Source: Bacteroidales bacterium
GTDB taxonomy: Bacteria > Bacteroidota > Bacteroidia > Bacteroidales > UBA932
DNA length: 38,305 nt
Assembly: GCA_017551425.1 (NCBI GenBank)
Contig: JAFZLQ010000060.1
Location: 1-38,305, forward strand
Direction: 5' to 3'
A model generated the notes under the pieces. The model worked only from the letters and a program-made list of their open reading frames with translations, was not told where the DNA came from and searched no databases. Shown here piece by piece: positions 30,603 to 37,170 of the stretch (position 1 is the stretch's first letter; each line of letters opens with the position of its first letter). The translations under genes and the position numbers were made by a program.

Positions 30603-31850
30603 CTATTTGCCGCTGTAGCGCCCTGCGAAGAGGACTGCGCCTGTGGATTTCTCCGTTATGAGGTAGAGGAAAGGCTTGTCTGCGTGGAAGATGACGGGCG
30701 TCTCCGGAGGGGCCACGGAGGTGTTCTTGTAAACGCCGGCGCTGGATATGGCAGCCGCCTCGGTGCCTTCTTCATCCACCTTTATTACCGCATCCTGGTT
30801 GACGAAACTCAGGCAGAGTGCGTAATCGGACATGGCCGTGAGGTCTGCGTTCTTGGGGTCGAAGGCCGAGGGCATGCCCAGGTCTGAGAGGATTTCGTTC
30901 AGGTTGATGTGGAACCTGGTCTCGAAGCGGGGCAGCCAGAGTTCGACCTGACGGAACCAGAAGTCCCCGGAGAAGCTGTTCCAGTCGATGGTCGTGAGTT
31001 CCCTGGTAACGTCTGCAACGCCGTAGCCGTCTTTTGGACGCAGGACGGTCATGGAGTATGCTTTGTTGCCGTAGGGGAGGTTCACAGCCTCGAAGGACTT
31101 GCCGGATGCGTAGCCCATGCTGCGTTCCGTCTTCATCATCCTGACCTTGCCCTTTCCGCCGCCGGCATAGGTGAATTCTTCGTCGGCGGTGAGGCTCTTG
31201 GTGAATTTGTCGGACCACTGGCTCTTGAAGTAGAGGGCGTTCAGCAGGTATGCGAGCATGTCGGGCGAGGTCTCGTCGAGGATGTGGTCTATGAGGCCCT
31301 CGGTGTGGTCTGAGCACCATTTGTTGATGACTTTGGCAGACTCCGTGGTCTTGCTGAAGTCGAGGTTGCTGACTGCGGCCTCGTAGTAGTTGGCCACGTC
31401 TTTCTTATAGCTGTCCAGCAGGGGCCAGCCGTCGTCGACGTATATGGCGTTGGCTATCTTGAGCTTAGTCTGCTTGTCCAGATCGGGGAGCTGGCGGAGC
31501 ATGCTGAGGCAGTATTCGTTCACTTCCCGCACCTCTCCTTTGCCGTAGCCGAGAAGGGTGCAGATTTCGTCCGCCGTGGCGCCGCGGGCGCCGTCGAGTA
31601 TCATGCCGAGGAGGAACTGCATGCTGAGGGGGGATATGACGTAGTCCTTGTCGGCCTCCGCCTCCACCTTGTTGATGAAGTTGAAGGAGAAGGAGTTGCC
31701 GCTTTGGATATATCCGGCCTGTTTGGTCGTGACGGACAGTGCCTTGTAGGGATTGTCGTCTTTTCCGGTGTCTCCGGATTCAATGGGCTCGCAGGCGGCG
31801 AGGCCGGCCAGGAGGAGCGCAGAGGCGCAAAAGAGTAGCATTCGTTTCAT
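30603..31850 (-). CDS. Serpin-family lipoprotein
   Basis: A 415-aa protease inhibitor-type protein with a lipobox signal peptide (LAGLAAC, Cys20), so it is anchored in the envelope. Serpin landmarks: NSFSFNFINKV, YVISPLSMQFLLGMILDGARG, IANAIYVDDGWPL, YLLNALYFKSQWSDKF, and the C-terminal KPFLYLITEKSTGAVLFAGRYSGK. The hinge of the reactive loop is VDEEGTEAAAISS, with small residues at P12-P8, so it should be inhibitory. Counting from the hinge puts P1 near Asn or Lys in VYKNTS. It is likely to block host or bacterial proteases in the gut. It is the first gene of the reverse operon with an esterase, a metal exporter and an ABC-F gene. Confidence 0.9.
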   Translation of the reverse strand: MKRMLLFCASALLLAGLAACEPIESGDTGKDDNPYKALSVTTKQAGYIQSGNSFSFNFINKVEAEADKDYVISPLSMQFLLGMILDGARGATADEICTLLGYGKGEVREVNEYCLSMLRQLPDLDKQTKLKIANAIYVDDGWPLLDSYKKDVANYYEAAVSNLDFSKTTESAKVINKWCSDHTEGLIDHILDETSPDMLAYLLNALYFKSQWSDKFTKSLTADEEFTYAGGGKGKVRMMKTERSMGYASGKSFEAVNLPYGNKAYSMTVLRPKDGYGVADVTRELTTIDWNSFSGDFWFRQVELWLPRFETRFHINLNEILSDLGMPSAFDPKNADLTAMSDYALCLSFVNQDAVIKVDEEGTEAAAISSAGVYKNTSVAPPETPVIFHADKPFLYLITEKSTGAVLFAGRYSGK

Positions 31851-31863
31851 GTTTCCTATGCCC

Positions 31864-31882
31864 GGGGCAATTATCGTGCCCC
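31864..31882 (-). promoter_or_regulatory. Palindromic hairpin in the serpin leader
   Basis: GGGGCA and TGCCCC are paired around a 7-nt loop on either strand, upstream of the serpin ATG by about 14 nt. It could be an operator or a leader hairpin. A weak -7 box (TAAATTAG, one mismatch) lies further upstream. Confidence 0.35.
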
Positions 31883-31907
31883 TGTCCAGACTGCTAATTT
31901 ACAATTT

Positions 31908-31939
31908 TTTGTGCAAATGTGGATTTTTTTGTACTTTTG
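31908..31939 (+). promoter_or_regulatory. Promoter of tRNA-Ala
   Basis: TTTG (31908-31911), 20-nt spacer, TACTTTTG (31932-31939), matching the Bacteroidota consensus. The tRNA begins 10 nt later. Confidence 0.65.
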
Positions 31940-31949
31940 CACCCGCTTT

Positions 31950-32022
31950 GGGGTATTAGCTCAGTTGGTAGAGCGTTAGGTTCGCAATCTAAAGGTCAGG
32001 GGTTCGATCCCCCTATGCTCCA
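31950..32022 (+). tRNA. tRNA-Ala (anticodon CGC)
   Basis: A 73-nt cloverleaf: acceptor GGGGTAT/ATGCTCC with the G3:U70 pair that marks alanine tRNAs, D arm TAGCTCAGTTGGTAGAGC, anticodon stem TTAGG/TCTAA with loop TTCGCAA (anticodon CGC), T arm AGGGG/CCCCT with TTCGATC, discriminator A. CCA is not encoded. It reads GCG and is the C34 isoacceptor, less common than TGC or GGC. Confidence 0.92.
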
Positions 32023-32027
32023 CCCCG

Positions 32028-32066
32028 AGGTTGTAAGTCGTTGATTTACAACCTATTTTCTTTTTT
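32028..32066 (+). terminator. Terminator of tRNA-Ala
   Basis: AGGTTGTAA (32028-32036) pairs perfectly with TTACAACCT (32046-32054) and is followed by TTTTCTTTTTT. Confidence 0.72.
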
Positions 32067-32227
32067 ACGCAGAAAAAATACACATTATTGTACACAGAAA
32101 GTGTACTAGAGTGTCGGCAAGTCTACCAGCACCTCCCACCAGCCGTCACGCTTTCCGTTCTTGCGGGCAAGCATCTCTTTTTCTTGAAGTGAGATTCAAA
32201 GTATCTACGCAGAAAGTTACGCAGAAA
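32066..32227. repeat. Four direct repeats of TACGCAGAAA type beside tRNA-Ala
   Basis: TACGCAGAAA occurs at 32066-32075, 32206-32215 and 32218-32227, and a variant TACACAGAAA at 32091-32100. They flank the orphan C-terminal ORF at 32106-32190. This cluster, right after a tRNA gene, resembles arm-type sites of tyrosine-recombinase elements; the rest of 32023-32287 is otherwise empty. Confidence 0.5.
32106..32190 (-). pseudogene. Orphan C-terminal gene remnant beside tRNA-Ala
   Basis: Between two stops the reverse strand reads ISLQEKEMLARKNGKRDGWW followed by EVLVDLPTL and a TAG at 32106-32108. The codons are protein-like (RKNGKRDGWWEV), yet there is no upstream coding region or promoter. It is probably the last few codons of a lost gene. 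I do not recognise the parent family. Confidence 0.35.
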
Positions 32228-32287
32228 ATAACATAACCCGTATTCTACTCACAGAGACGCATAATACTCAAGCAACTATCAATCAAG

Positions 32288-32743
32288 CTATTTCTTTCGC
32301 CAGAAAAGAGGGGTGATGTCTTCGCCGTGGTGGTAGAGGCGCTGGTTGGTGGTGGGGGAGTTGAGGGGGCCGAGGGCCTCGATGTAGGGCCCCACCTTGA
32401 CGTAGTCGAAGTGGTCCCAGTAGTCGGGCTCGATGGCGTCGCGGCCGGTGTAGAGGGCGGTTTCGATTCCGGGGTGCGAGGCGCGGATGTGGTCTGCGAG
32501 CGCGAAGAGGGCCGGGCGGTCCCTGCCCTCGCCGAGGAAAAGGAAGCAGTCGGCGCCGAAGTTGTCTGCGACGAGCCCGTCTATTTTGGCCGGGGTGAGC
32601 TCCTCTCCGATGTCCTGCCTCAGGAAGGGGGAGTGGCATCCCGGGCAATTACCCCGGCAGTTGGAGACTTCTACTGCCAGGGTAACGCGGTGGGGTATTT
32701 CTTCGATGACGATGTCCGTCAGCTCCGGGATGTACTTAAGCAT
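32288..32743 (-). CDS. nrdG: Anaerobic ribonucleotide reductase activating protein
   Basis: A 151-aa radical-SAM activase that installs the glycyl radical on NrdD. The [4Fe-4S] motif is CRGNCPGC (CxxxCxxC) near residues 29-36, just after VTLAVEVSN. The later FLFLGEGRD and VKVGPYIEALGPLNSPTTNQRLY blocks fit the family. Its ATG overlaps the end of nrdD by 8 nt, so the two genes are translationally coupled. Confidence 0.92.
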   Translation of the reverse strand: MLKYIPELTDIVIEEIPHRVTLAVEVSNCRGNCPGCHSPFLRQDIGEELTPAKIDGLVADNFGADCFLFLGEGRDRPALFALADHIRASHPGIETALYTGRDAIEPDYWDHFDYVKVGPYIEALGPLNSPTTNQRLYHHGEDITPLFWRKK

Positions 32744-34931
32744 CCTTGGGGGTGTAGTAACGTTTTTCGGCCTCTACCTGACGGGGCTCCGCGAAGCTGG
32801 AGACCCTCTTGAGGTAACCGATTACACGTGTAAGATAATCAAGGTTTTCGCTGCCGCACTTCGGGCACTTGGTGAGGGTGTCTTTGCTGATGTATCCGCA
32901 ATCGTTGCAGACGGTGTTGCGGCAGTTGAAGGTGAAGTAGTTGGTGCCGTAGTGGGCGGCCACCTTGAGAAGCTGCCTGTACTGGTCTTTGCTCAGGTGC
33001 TCGGCGATGTTCATGTGGAGTGCGGAGCCGCCGTCCAGATACTTGACGAAGTCTTCTCCGTGCAGCTTGAACTTGTCTATCATGGAGACGTTGGGGTCTT
33101 CCGGATTGTAGAAGTAGGAGCTGTAGAGGTTGTGCTTGGAGGAGACGAAGTATCCGTCTTTCTTGTCCCACTTGTAGTTCTTTGCGGCGAGGTTTTCTGC
33201 CGGCACGAACTCGGTGTTGAACATGGCGTCGGGGGTGCGGTCCTTGCGGTTGGCGATGTTGATGGTTTCAAGGATGGTGTTGACGAATGCGCCGTACTCG
33301 GGGTTGGGGGAAACCTCCAGGCCAAGGAACTCGGCGGCCTCGGTGAGACCGTTCACGCCTACGGTGAGGTACTGGCGCTTCATGTCTATGAATCCGGCCT
33401 TGTAAACGTCGAGCATCTCCGCCTTGAGGAAGTCTTTGATTATCTCGTTGAAGGCGATCTGGTACTTGTGCACGCGCTCGGTCATCTCGCGGATGTCCTT
33501 GCAGATGTAATTGGTGTAGAGGTCGTCCTTGTCGTAGAAGTTGCTGACGGGGTCGAGCGCCTTGCCGGCCTCGAGGTGCACGCCGCGCCTCTGGGCGAAA
33601 TAATGGCGTACGGAATCCTGGATAAGGCGGTTGAGGTTGATTGTCATGACCGACTTGGAACCGGTGCTGACGGAAGCCGTACCCATTGAATACTGGTGCT
33701 GGGTGTGGTTGTGGCTTGCATCCTCCATGTCTTTGAGGGAGTTGCGCAGGCGGCAGCAGGAGCTGAGGGAGTCGGGGCTGTTGGACAGGTAGCAGAAGAA
33801 GCTGTGACCCTTGGACCACATCTCCGCGGTGAAGTCTGCATAGTCCTTGTCCGCGAAGTCGTCGGCGCCGTCCGTGAGCAGAGCCATGGTCTCCACGGGG
33901 AAGGTGAGGATGTAGTGGTTGCGCTCCTCGTTGAACCAGTTCATGAAGTGGCGCTGCAGCCAGTCGAGGGTCTCCCACTTGGGCGCGGAACCGTCGGGGA
34001 AGCGGAAATCGCCGAATACGCCCTCGAAGTAGGGCTTGTCGAAGTAGCCGATGTTCCAGAAAACCGTCTGGTATCCGCGGTTGCCCGCGGGCATGTTCAT
34101 GGAGTGTACCACCTGCTGGAAGCAGTTGTCGATCACCTTGGACAGGGTGCGCTGCTTGCGGTTCTTCTCTACGACCTCGTCAAGATGCTCGAGATAGTCG
34201 TCTCCGTAGTCCTTGCGGATGAAGTAGTCGAGGTACATGAGGAATTCCGGGGTGGCCACGGCTCCCATGAACTGCGAGGAGACGGAATAGACCAGGTTGA
34301 TGAACTCGCCGCAGAAGCTCTTGAGGTCTGTGGGGGCGATGGATACGCCGCCGAGCTCCTTGAGACCGCTGATGAGGAAGGGGTACATGGTGATGGCCAC
34401 GCAGTAGGGGAAGCCGGGAGTGCCGCTCTCGTCGTGCTTGTAGAGCACGTGGGACTCGAGGTCCTTGAGGTACTGGTCCGCCAGGTGACGCCCGTAAAGC
34501 GACTTGATCTTGTCGCACATGATGTAGCGGTTCTGCTTGATGTTGTTCTCTTTGTAGAGCTCGTTGCCAAGGGTCACGATGTTCTTGCGGGTGACGTTGG
34601 CGTTGGCGTCGAACTTGGAGCCGGTGGCGGCGTTAGTCGCTGCAATATAATCCTTTATGAAGTCTCTCTTCTTGCGGAGGTCGAGGTCTGCGTCGAACTT
34701 CTCGATGTAAGCCAGAGCGACTTTCTTGTTGATGGACATGAGGGATTCCTCCACCTGGCGGCGGATCTCCTTGCTCTCTATCCCATCGTAGATGTAGAGG
34801 TTGTTGATGATCGAAACGACTATGGAATCGTCGCAGTACTGTCCTGCGCTCTTGTAGGCCTCGTGTATGCCGCGGGCCAGCTTCGCTTTGTCGTACTCTT
34901 CGATCGAGCCATTGGTTTTACGTACGTCCAT
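32736..34931 (-). CDS. nrdD: Anaerobic ribonucleoside-triphosphate reductase (class III)
   Basis: A 731-aa glycyl-radical enzyme that makes deoxynucleotides without oxygen. An ATP-cone allosteric domain comes first (MDVRKTNGSIEEYDKAKLAR...; about residues 1-90). Then follows the ten-stranded catalytic barrel, and a C-terminal zinc site (CNDCGYISKDTLTKCPKCGS, two CxxC pairs) followed by the glycyl-radical loop RVIGYLKRVSSF. Length and order are normal. It needs NrdG, which follows it. The transcript has a leader of about 75 nt with a hairpin and a tiny ORF. It indicates an anaerobic organism. Confidence 0.96.
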   Translation of the reverse strand: MDVRKTNGSIEEYDKAKLARGIHEAYKSAGQYCDDSIVVSIINNLYIYDGIESKEIRRQVEESLMSINKKVALAYIEKFDADLDLRKKRDFIKDYIAATNAATGSKFDANANVTRKNIVTLGNELYKENNIKQNRYIMCDKIKSLYGRHLADQYLKDLESHVLYKHDESGTPGFPYCVAITMYPFLISGLKELGGVSIAPTDLKSFCGEFINLVYSVSSQFMGAVATPEFLMYLDYFIRKDYGDDYLEHLDEVVEKNRKQRTLSKVIDNCFQQVVHSMNMPAGNRGYQTVFWNIGYFDKPYFEGVFGDFRFPDGSAPKWETLDWLQRHFMNWFNEERNHYILTFPVETMALLTDGADDFADKDYADFTAEMWSKGHSFFCYLSNSPDSLSSCCRLRNSLKDMEDASHNHTQHQYSMGTASVSTGSKSVMTINLNRLIQDSVRHYFAQRRGVHLEAGKALDPVSNFYDKDDLYTNYICKDIREMTERVHKYQIAFNEIIKDFLKAEMLDVYKAGFIDMKRQYLTVGVNGLTEAAEFLGLEVSPNPEYGAFVNTILETINIANRKDRTPDAMFNTEFVPAENLAAKNYKWDKKDGYFVSSKHNLYSSYFYNPEDPNVSMIDKFKLHGEDFVKYLDGGSALHMNIAEHLSKDQYRQLLKVAAHYGTNYFTFNCRNTVCNDCGYISKDTLTKCPKCGSENLDYLTRVIGYLKRVSSFAEPRQVEAEKRYYTPKDA

Positions 34932-34938
34932 ATTGATG

Positions 34939-34974
34939 TTAAATTTCGGTTTTTTGTTCTTGGTTATCGGTCAT
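34939..34974 (-). CDS. Possible 11-codon leader ORF upstream of nrdD
   Basis: Reverse strand ATG 34974 opens MTDNQEQKTEI and stops at 34939, 7 nt before the nrdD ATG. AAGGGAAC precedes the ATG. It has no rare-codon run or obvious attenuator peptide, so it may be chance. A hairpin lies just upstream. Confidence 0.3.
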   Translation of the reverse strand: MTDNQEQKTEI

Positions 34975-34983
34975 GTTCCCTTA

Positions 34984-34999
34984 CCCCGCTTTCACGGGG
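34984..34999 (-). promoter_or_regulatory. Hairpin in the nrdDG leader
   Basis: CCCCG and CGGGG pair around a 6-nt TGAAAG loop, in the untranslated leader of nrdDG, upstream of the small ORF. It may be a leader element or simply part of a short structured region; I cannot match it to a known riboswitch. Confidence 0.35.
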
Positions 35000-35014
35000 A
35001 TATTATCGGGGTTA

Positions 35015-35022
35015 CAAAATTA
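35015..35022 (-). promoter_or_regulatory. -7 box of the nrdDG operon
   Basis: The reverse strand reads TAATTTTG (TAnnTTTG), about 83 nt before the nrdD ATG. No perfect -33 TTTG is seen. The start of the transcript would therefore leave a leader of about 75 nt. Confidence 0.45.
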
Positions 35023-35128
35023 ACTAAAGGAATACTAGGAAAAGGGCGCGGAAGCGAGAAGTTTTCAACAGTCTTTTGAACAATGCAAAAAGGGCCGGAT
35101 TTTGCGCGGATATTGCCAAAATAATAAT

Positions 35129-35136
35129 TATATTTG
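35129..35136 (+). promoter_or_regulatory. -7 box of the 35143 lipoprotein operon
   Basis: TATATTTG matches the consensus and ends 6 nt before ATG 35143. TTTG at 35101-35104 is the nearest -33 candidate, with a longer spacing of 24 nt. Confidence 0.55.
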
Positions 35137-35142
35137 TAGAAT

Positions 35143-37167
35143 ATGAGAAAGATTGTTCTACTGTCATTGCTTACAATCCTGGGCCTGGGGCTCCTGTCCT
35201 CCTGCAAGAACAAGGAAGACCTGTCCCTGCCGTCCGGATTCAACGAGCCCGCGGAGGAAGTCAGGGTTTACGATAAGAAGGACGCCGCTTATGTGGCCGA
35301 GGAACCCACGGAGACCGCCATCGTCTTCAGCGCAGAAACTCCCGAGGATCTTCTGCCGGAGGTCGGGTCCATCATCCAGATGCCCATTTCCGACAAGACG
35401 CCCTACGGCTTCCTGGGGCGCGTCTCCTCCATTTACGAAGACGGCGAGTACAAGGTCGTCACGGAGACCGTCCCCCTGGAGGAAGCCTACCCCAACCTGT
35501 CCATAGACGTCAACCTCGGCAAGGTTACGCATTTCTACGGCCTCGTTGATGAAAACGGCGAGCAGGTTGAGTTCCGTATCGTTGACAAGGAAGAAGACAC
35601 CGTAGGGGAGTTCATGGACGGCGGCATCGCCGCGCAGGGCTGGAACAAGAAGGTGGTCCGCGATAATGACGACCTCGACGTAGGTTCGGAATTCGACTGG
35701 GAGAAGAAGAAACTCTGCATCCACCTGCCCCAGAGCTGGGTGAAGGTCTTCACCAAGGAGAACATCAACGTGGACGGCGTCCTGGAGCTGTCCTTCGAAG
35801 GGAGCAGCTTCAAGCTGGACAACACCGACGGCGACGCCAAGTATCTGGACATCGACCTCCAGACGCGCCTTACCGCCGGCGTGAAGGTTACCGGCCATAT
35901 CAAGTCTTTCAACCCCAACGACAGCGGCGGCCGCAAAGAATGGAAGACCCCGAGCATCACCTTCACCGGCGTCATCCCCGTGGGCCCCATAGCAATCCCG
36001 GTTACCATTCCTATCTGCCTTCAGGCCGCCCTTACAGGAGACCTGTCGACCTCCGTCGAACTGAGGTACAACAAGTACTGGCGTTATCACCGCGTGTACA
36101 AGAACGGGACCTGGTCCGTCCCTGTGACCGAAGCCCCGCCGGTGGAGAAAACCAGCCCCTGGGTGATTACCGAGTTCGACGCCGCCGGCAAGTTCAGCGT
36201 CGGGCCGGACGTGGAATTCAACATAGGCCTTTTCACGAACAAGTTCGGCATAGGCCTGGAACTGTTCCCCAACGGATACATCAAGGCAGAGGCCAACGTC
36301 TCCACCCTGGACGTGTTCGCTTTCAATCCTCTGGCGGAAGTGGGCGTGGGGCTCGAATGGCGCGTGTATTGCCGGGCCAAGATCTTCGGCAAGAAGATGG
36401 ATGCCTTCAGCATGGACCTGCCTGAACTCACGCTGTACAAGCGTACCGTCAAGCTGTTCCCGGAGGTCAGCAACTTCAGCGCCCTCGGCAGCGCGTCTTC
36501 GGCGGAACTTACCTGGCAGGCCGATTCCTACTGCCTGCTGGAGCTTCTCGGAGTCAAGACCGGCGCAACGCTGTTCTCGCCGGAAGGGACGGAAGAGACA
36601 TTCTATCCTTCGCCCACCAGCACGGACAGAAAGGGCGTACGGTATTACTATTATACGAAGGAAGGGCTCAAGGCCGGTTCTACATATTATGCCGCGCCTA
36701 CCATTTCATGGCTCAGGTGGAAATGGCACGGAGACAAGGTGCCGATAGAGACCGAGGCGGCATACCGCATCATGTGGCGCTGCGAAAACAGGGAGGACAT
36801 ATGGAACCTTGACATCTCGCTCAGCAGTACCACCACCACGCTCAACATGCCTTTCGAGGCCGCTACATACAACTCGGGATGGACCAAGAGGCTCCTTGTG
36901 GCCACCTTCGATCCCAAGACATACAGACTTACCGGAAGGGTGGAGACCGATTTCTACTCCGATCCCGACGACCGCCGCATAGACGGCTTTACGGCGGATC
37001 TCAGCAAGGACGACACCGGATACATCACCAACAGCAAGATACTGGACAACGGCGCATGCTACACGCAGATCCGTTTCGTCAAGCTTGTGAACGGCCAGCC
37101 CAAGTCGATGAAGAGGATGCCCGTTTACCGCGACAGGTGCGTTTTAGGAGAACACATAGGAGACTAA
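35143..37167 (+). CDS. Large exported lipoprotein of unknown function (674 aa)
   Basis: A lipobox signal peptide (LLSSC, Cys21) directs the protein to the envelope. The rest is beta-rich, with no transmembrane helix: an acidic N-terminal part (VRVYDKKDAAYVAEEPTETA), then strand-rich stretches (VGPIAIPVTIPICLQAALTG; KFSVGPDVEFNIGLFTNKFG; AFNPLAEVGVGLEWRVYCRA) and a C-terminal domain of Ig/fibronectin-like look after VKLFPEVSNFSALGSASSAELTW. I recognise no family. The next gene starts 3 bp downstream, so the two form an operon, and both products probably sit on the cell surface. Confidence 0.72.
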   Translation: MRKIVLLSLLTILGLGLLSSCKNKEDLSLPSGFNEPAEEVRVYDKKDAAYVAEEPTETAIVFSAETPEDLLPEVGSIIQMPISDKTPYGFLGRVSSIYEDGEYKVVTETVPLEEAYPNLSIDVNLGKVTHFYGLVDENGEQVEFRIVDKEEDTVGEFMDGGIAAQGWNKKVVRDNDDLDVGSEFDWEKKKLCIHLPQSWVKVFTKENINVDGVLELSFEGSSFKLDNTDGDAKYLDIDLQTRLTAGVKVTGHIKSFNPNDSGGRKEWKTPSITFTGVIPVGPIAIPVTIPICLQAALTGDLSTSVELRYNKYWRYHRVYKNGTWSVPVTEAPPVEKTSPWVITEFDAAGKFSVGPDVEFNIGLFTNKFGIGLELFPNGYIKAEANVSTLDVFAFNPLAEVGVGLEWRVYCRAKIFGKKMDAFSMDLPELTLYKRTVKLFPEVSNFSALGSASSAELTWQADSYCLLELLGVKTGATLFSPEGTEETFYPSPTSTDRKGVRYYYYTKEGLKAGSTYYAAPTISWLRWKWHGDKVPIETEAAYRIMWRCENREDIWNLDISLSSTTTTLNMPFEAATYNSGWTKRLLVATFDPKTYRLTGRVETDFYSDPDDRRIDGFTADLSKDDTGYITNSKILDNGACYTQIRFVKLVNGQPKSMKRMPVYRDRCVLGEHIGD

Positions 37168-37170
37168 GCC

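Noticed and set aside
28959..30887. Long open frame antisense to exporter, esterase and serpin genes
   Set aside because: It crosses three clear genes on the other strand and has low-complexity composition, so it is a coding shadow.
33696..35027. Long open frame antisense to nrdD
   Set aside because: nrdD is unmistakable on the opposite strand; the antisense product is Val/Glu/Leu-rich and has no domain.
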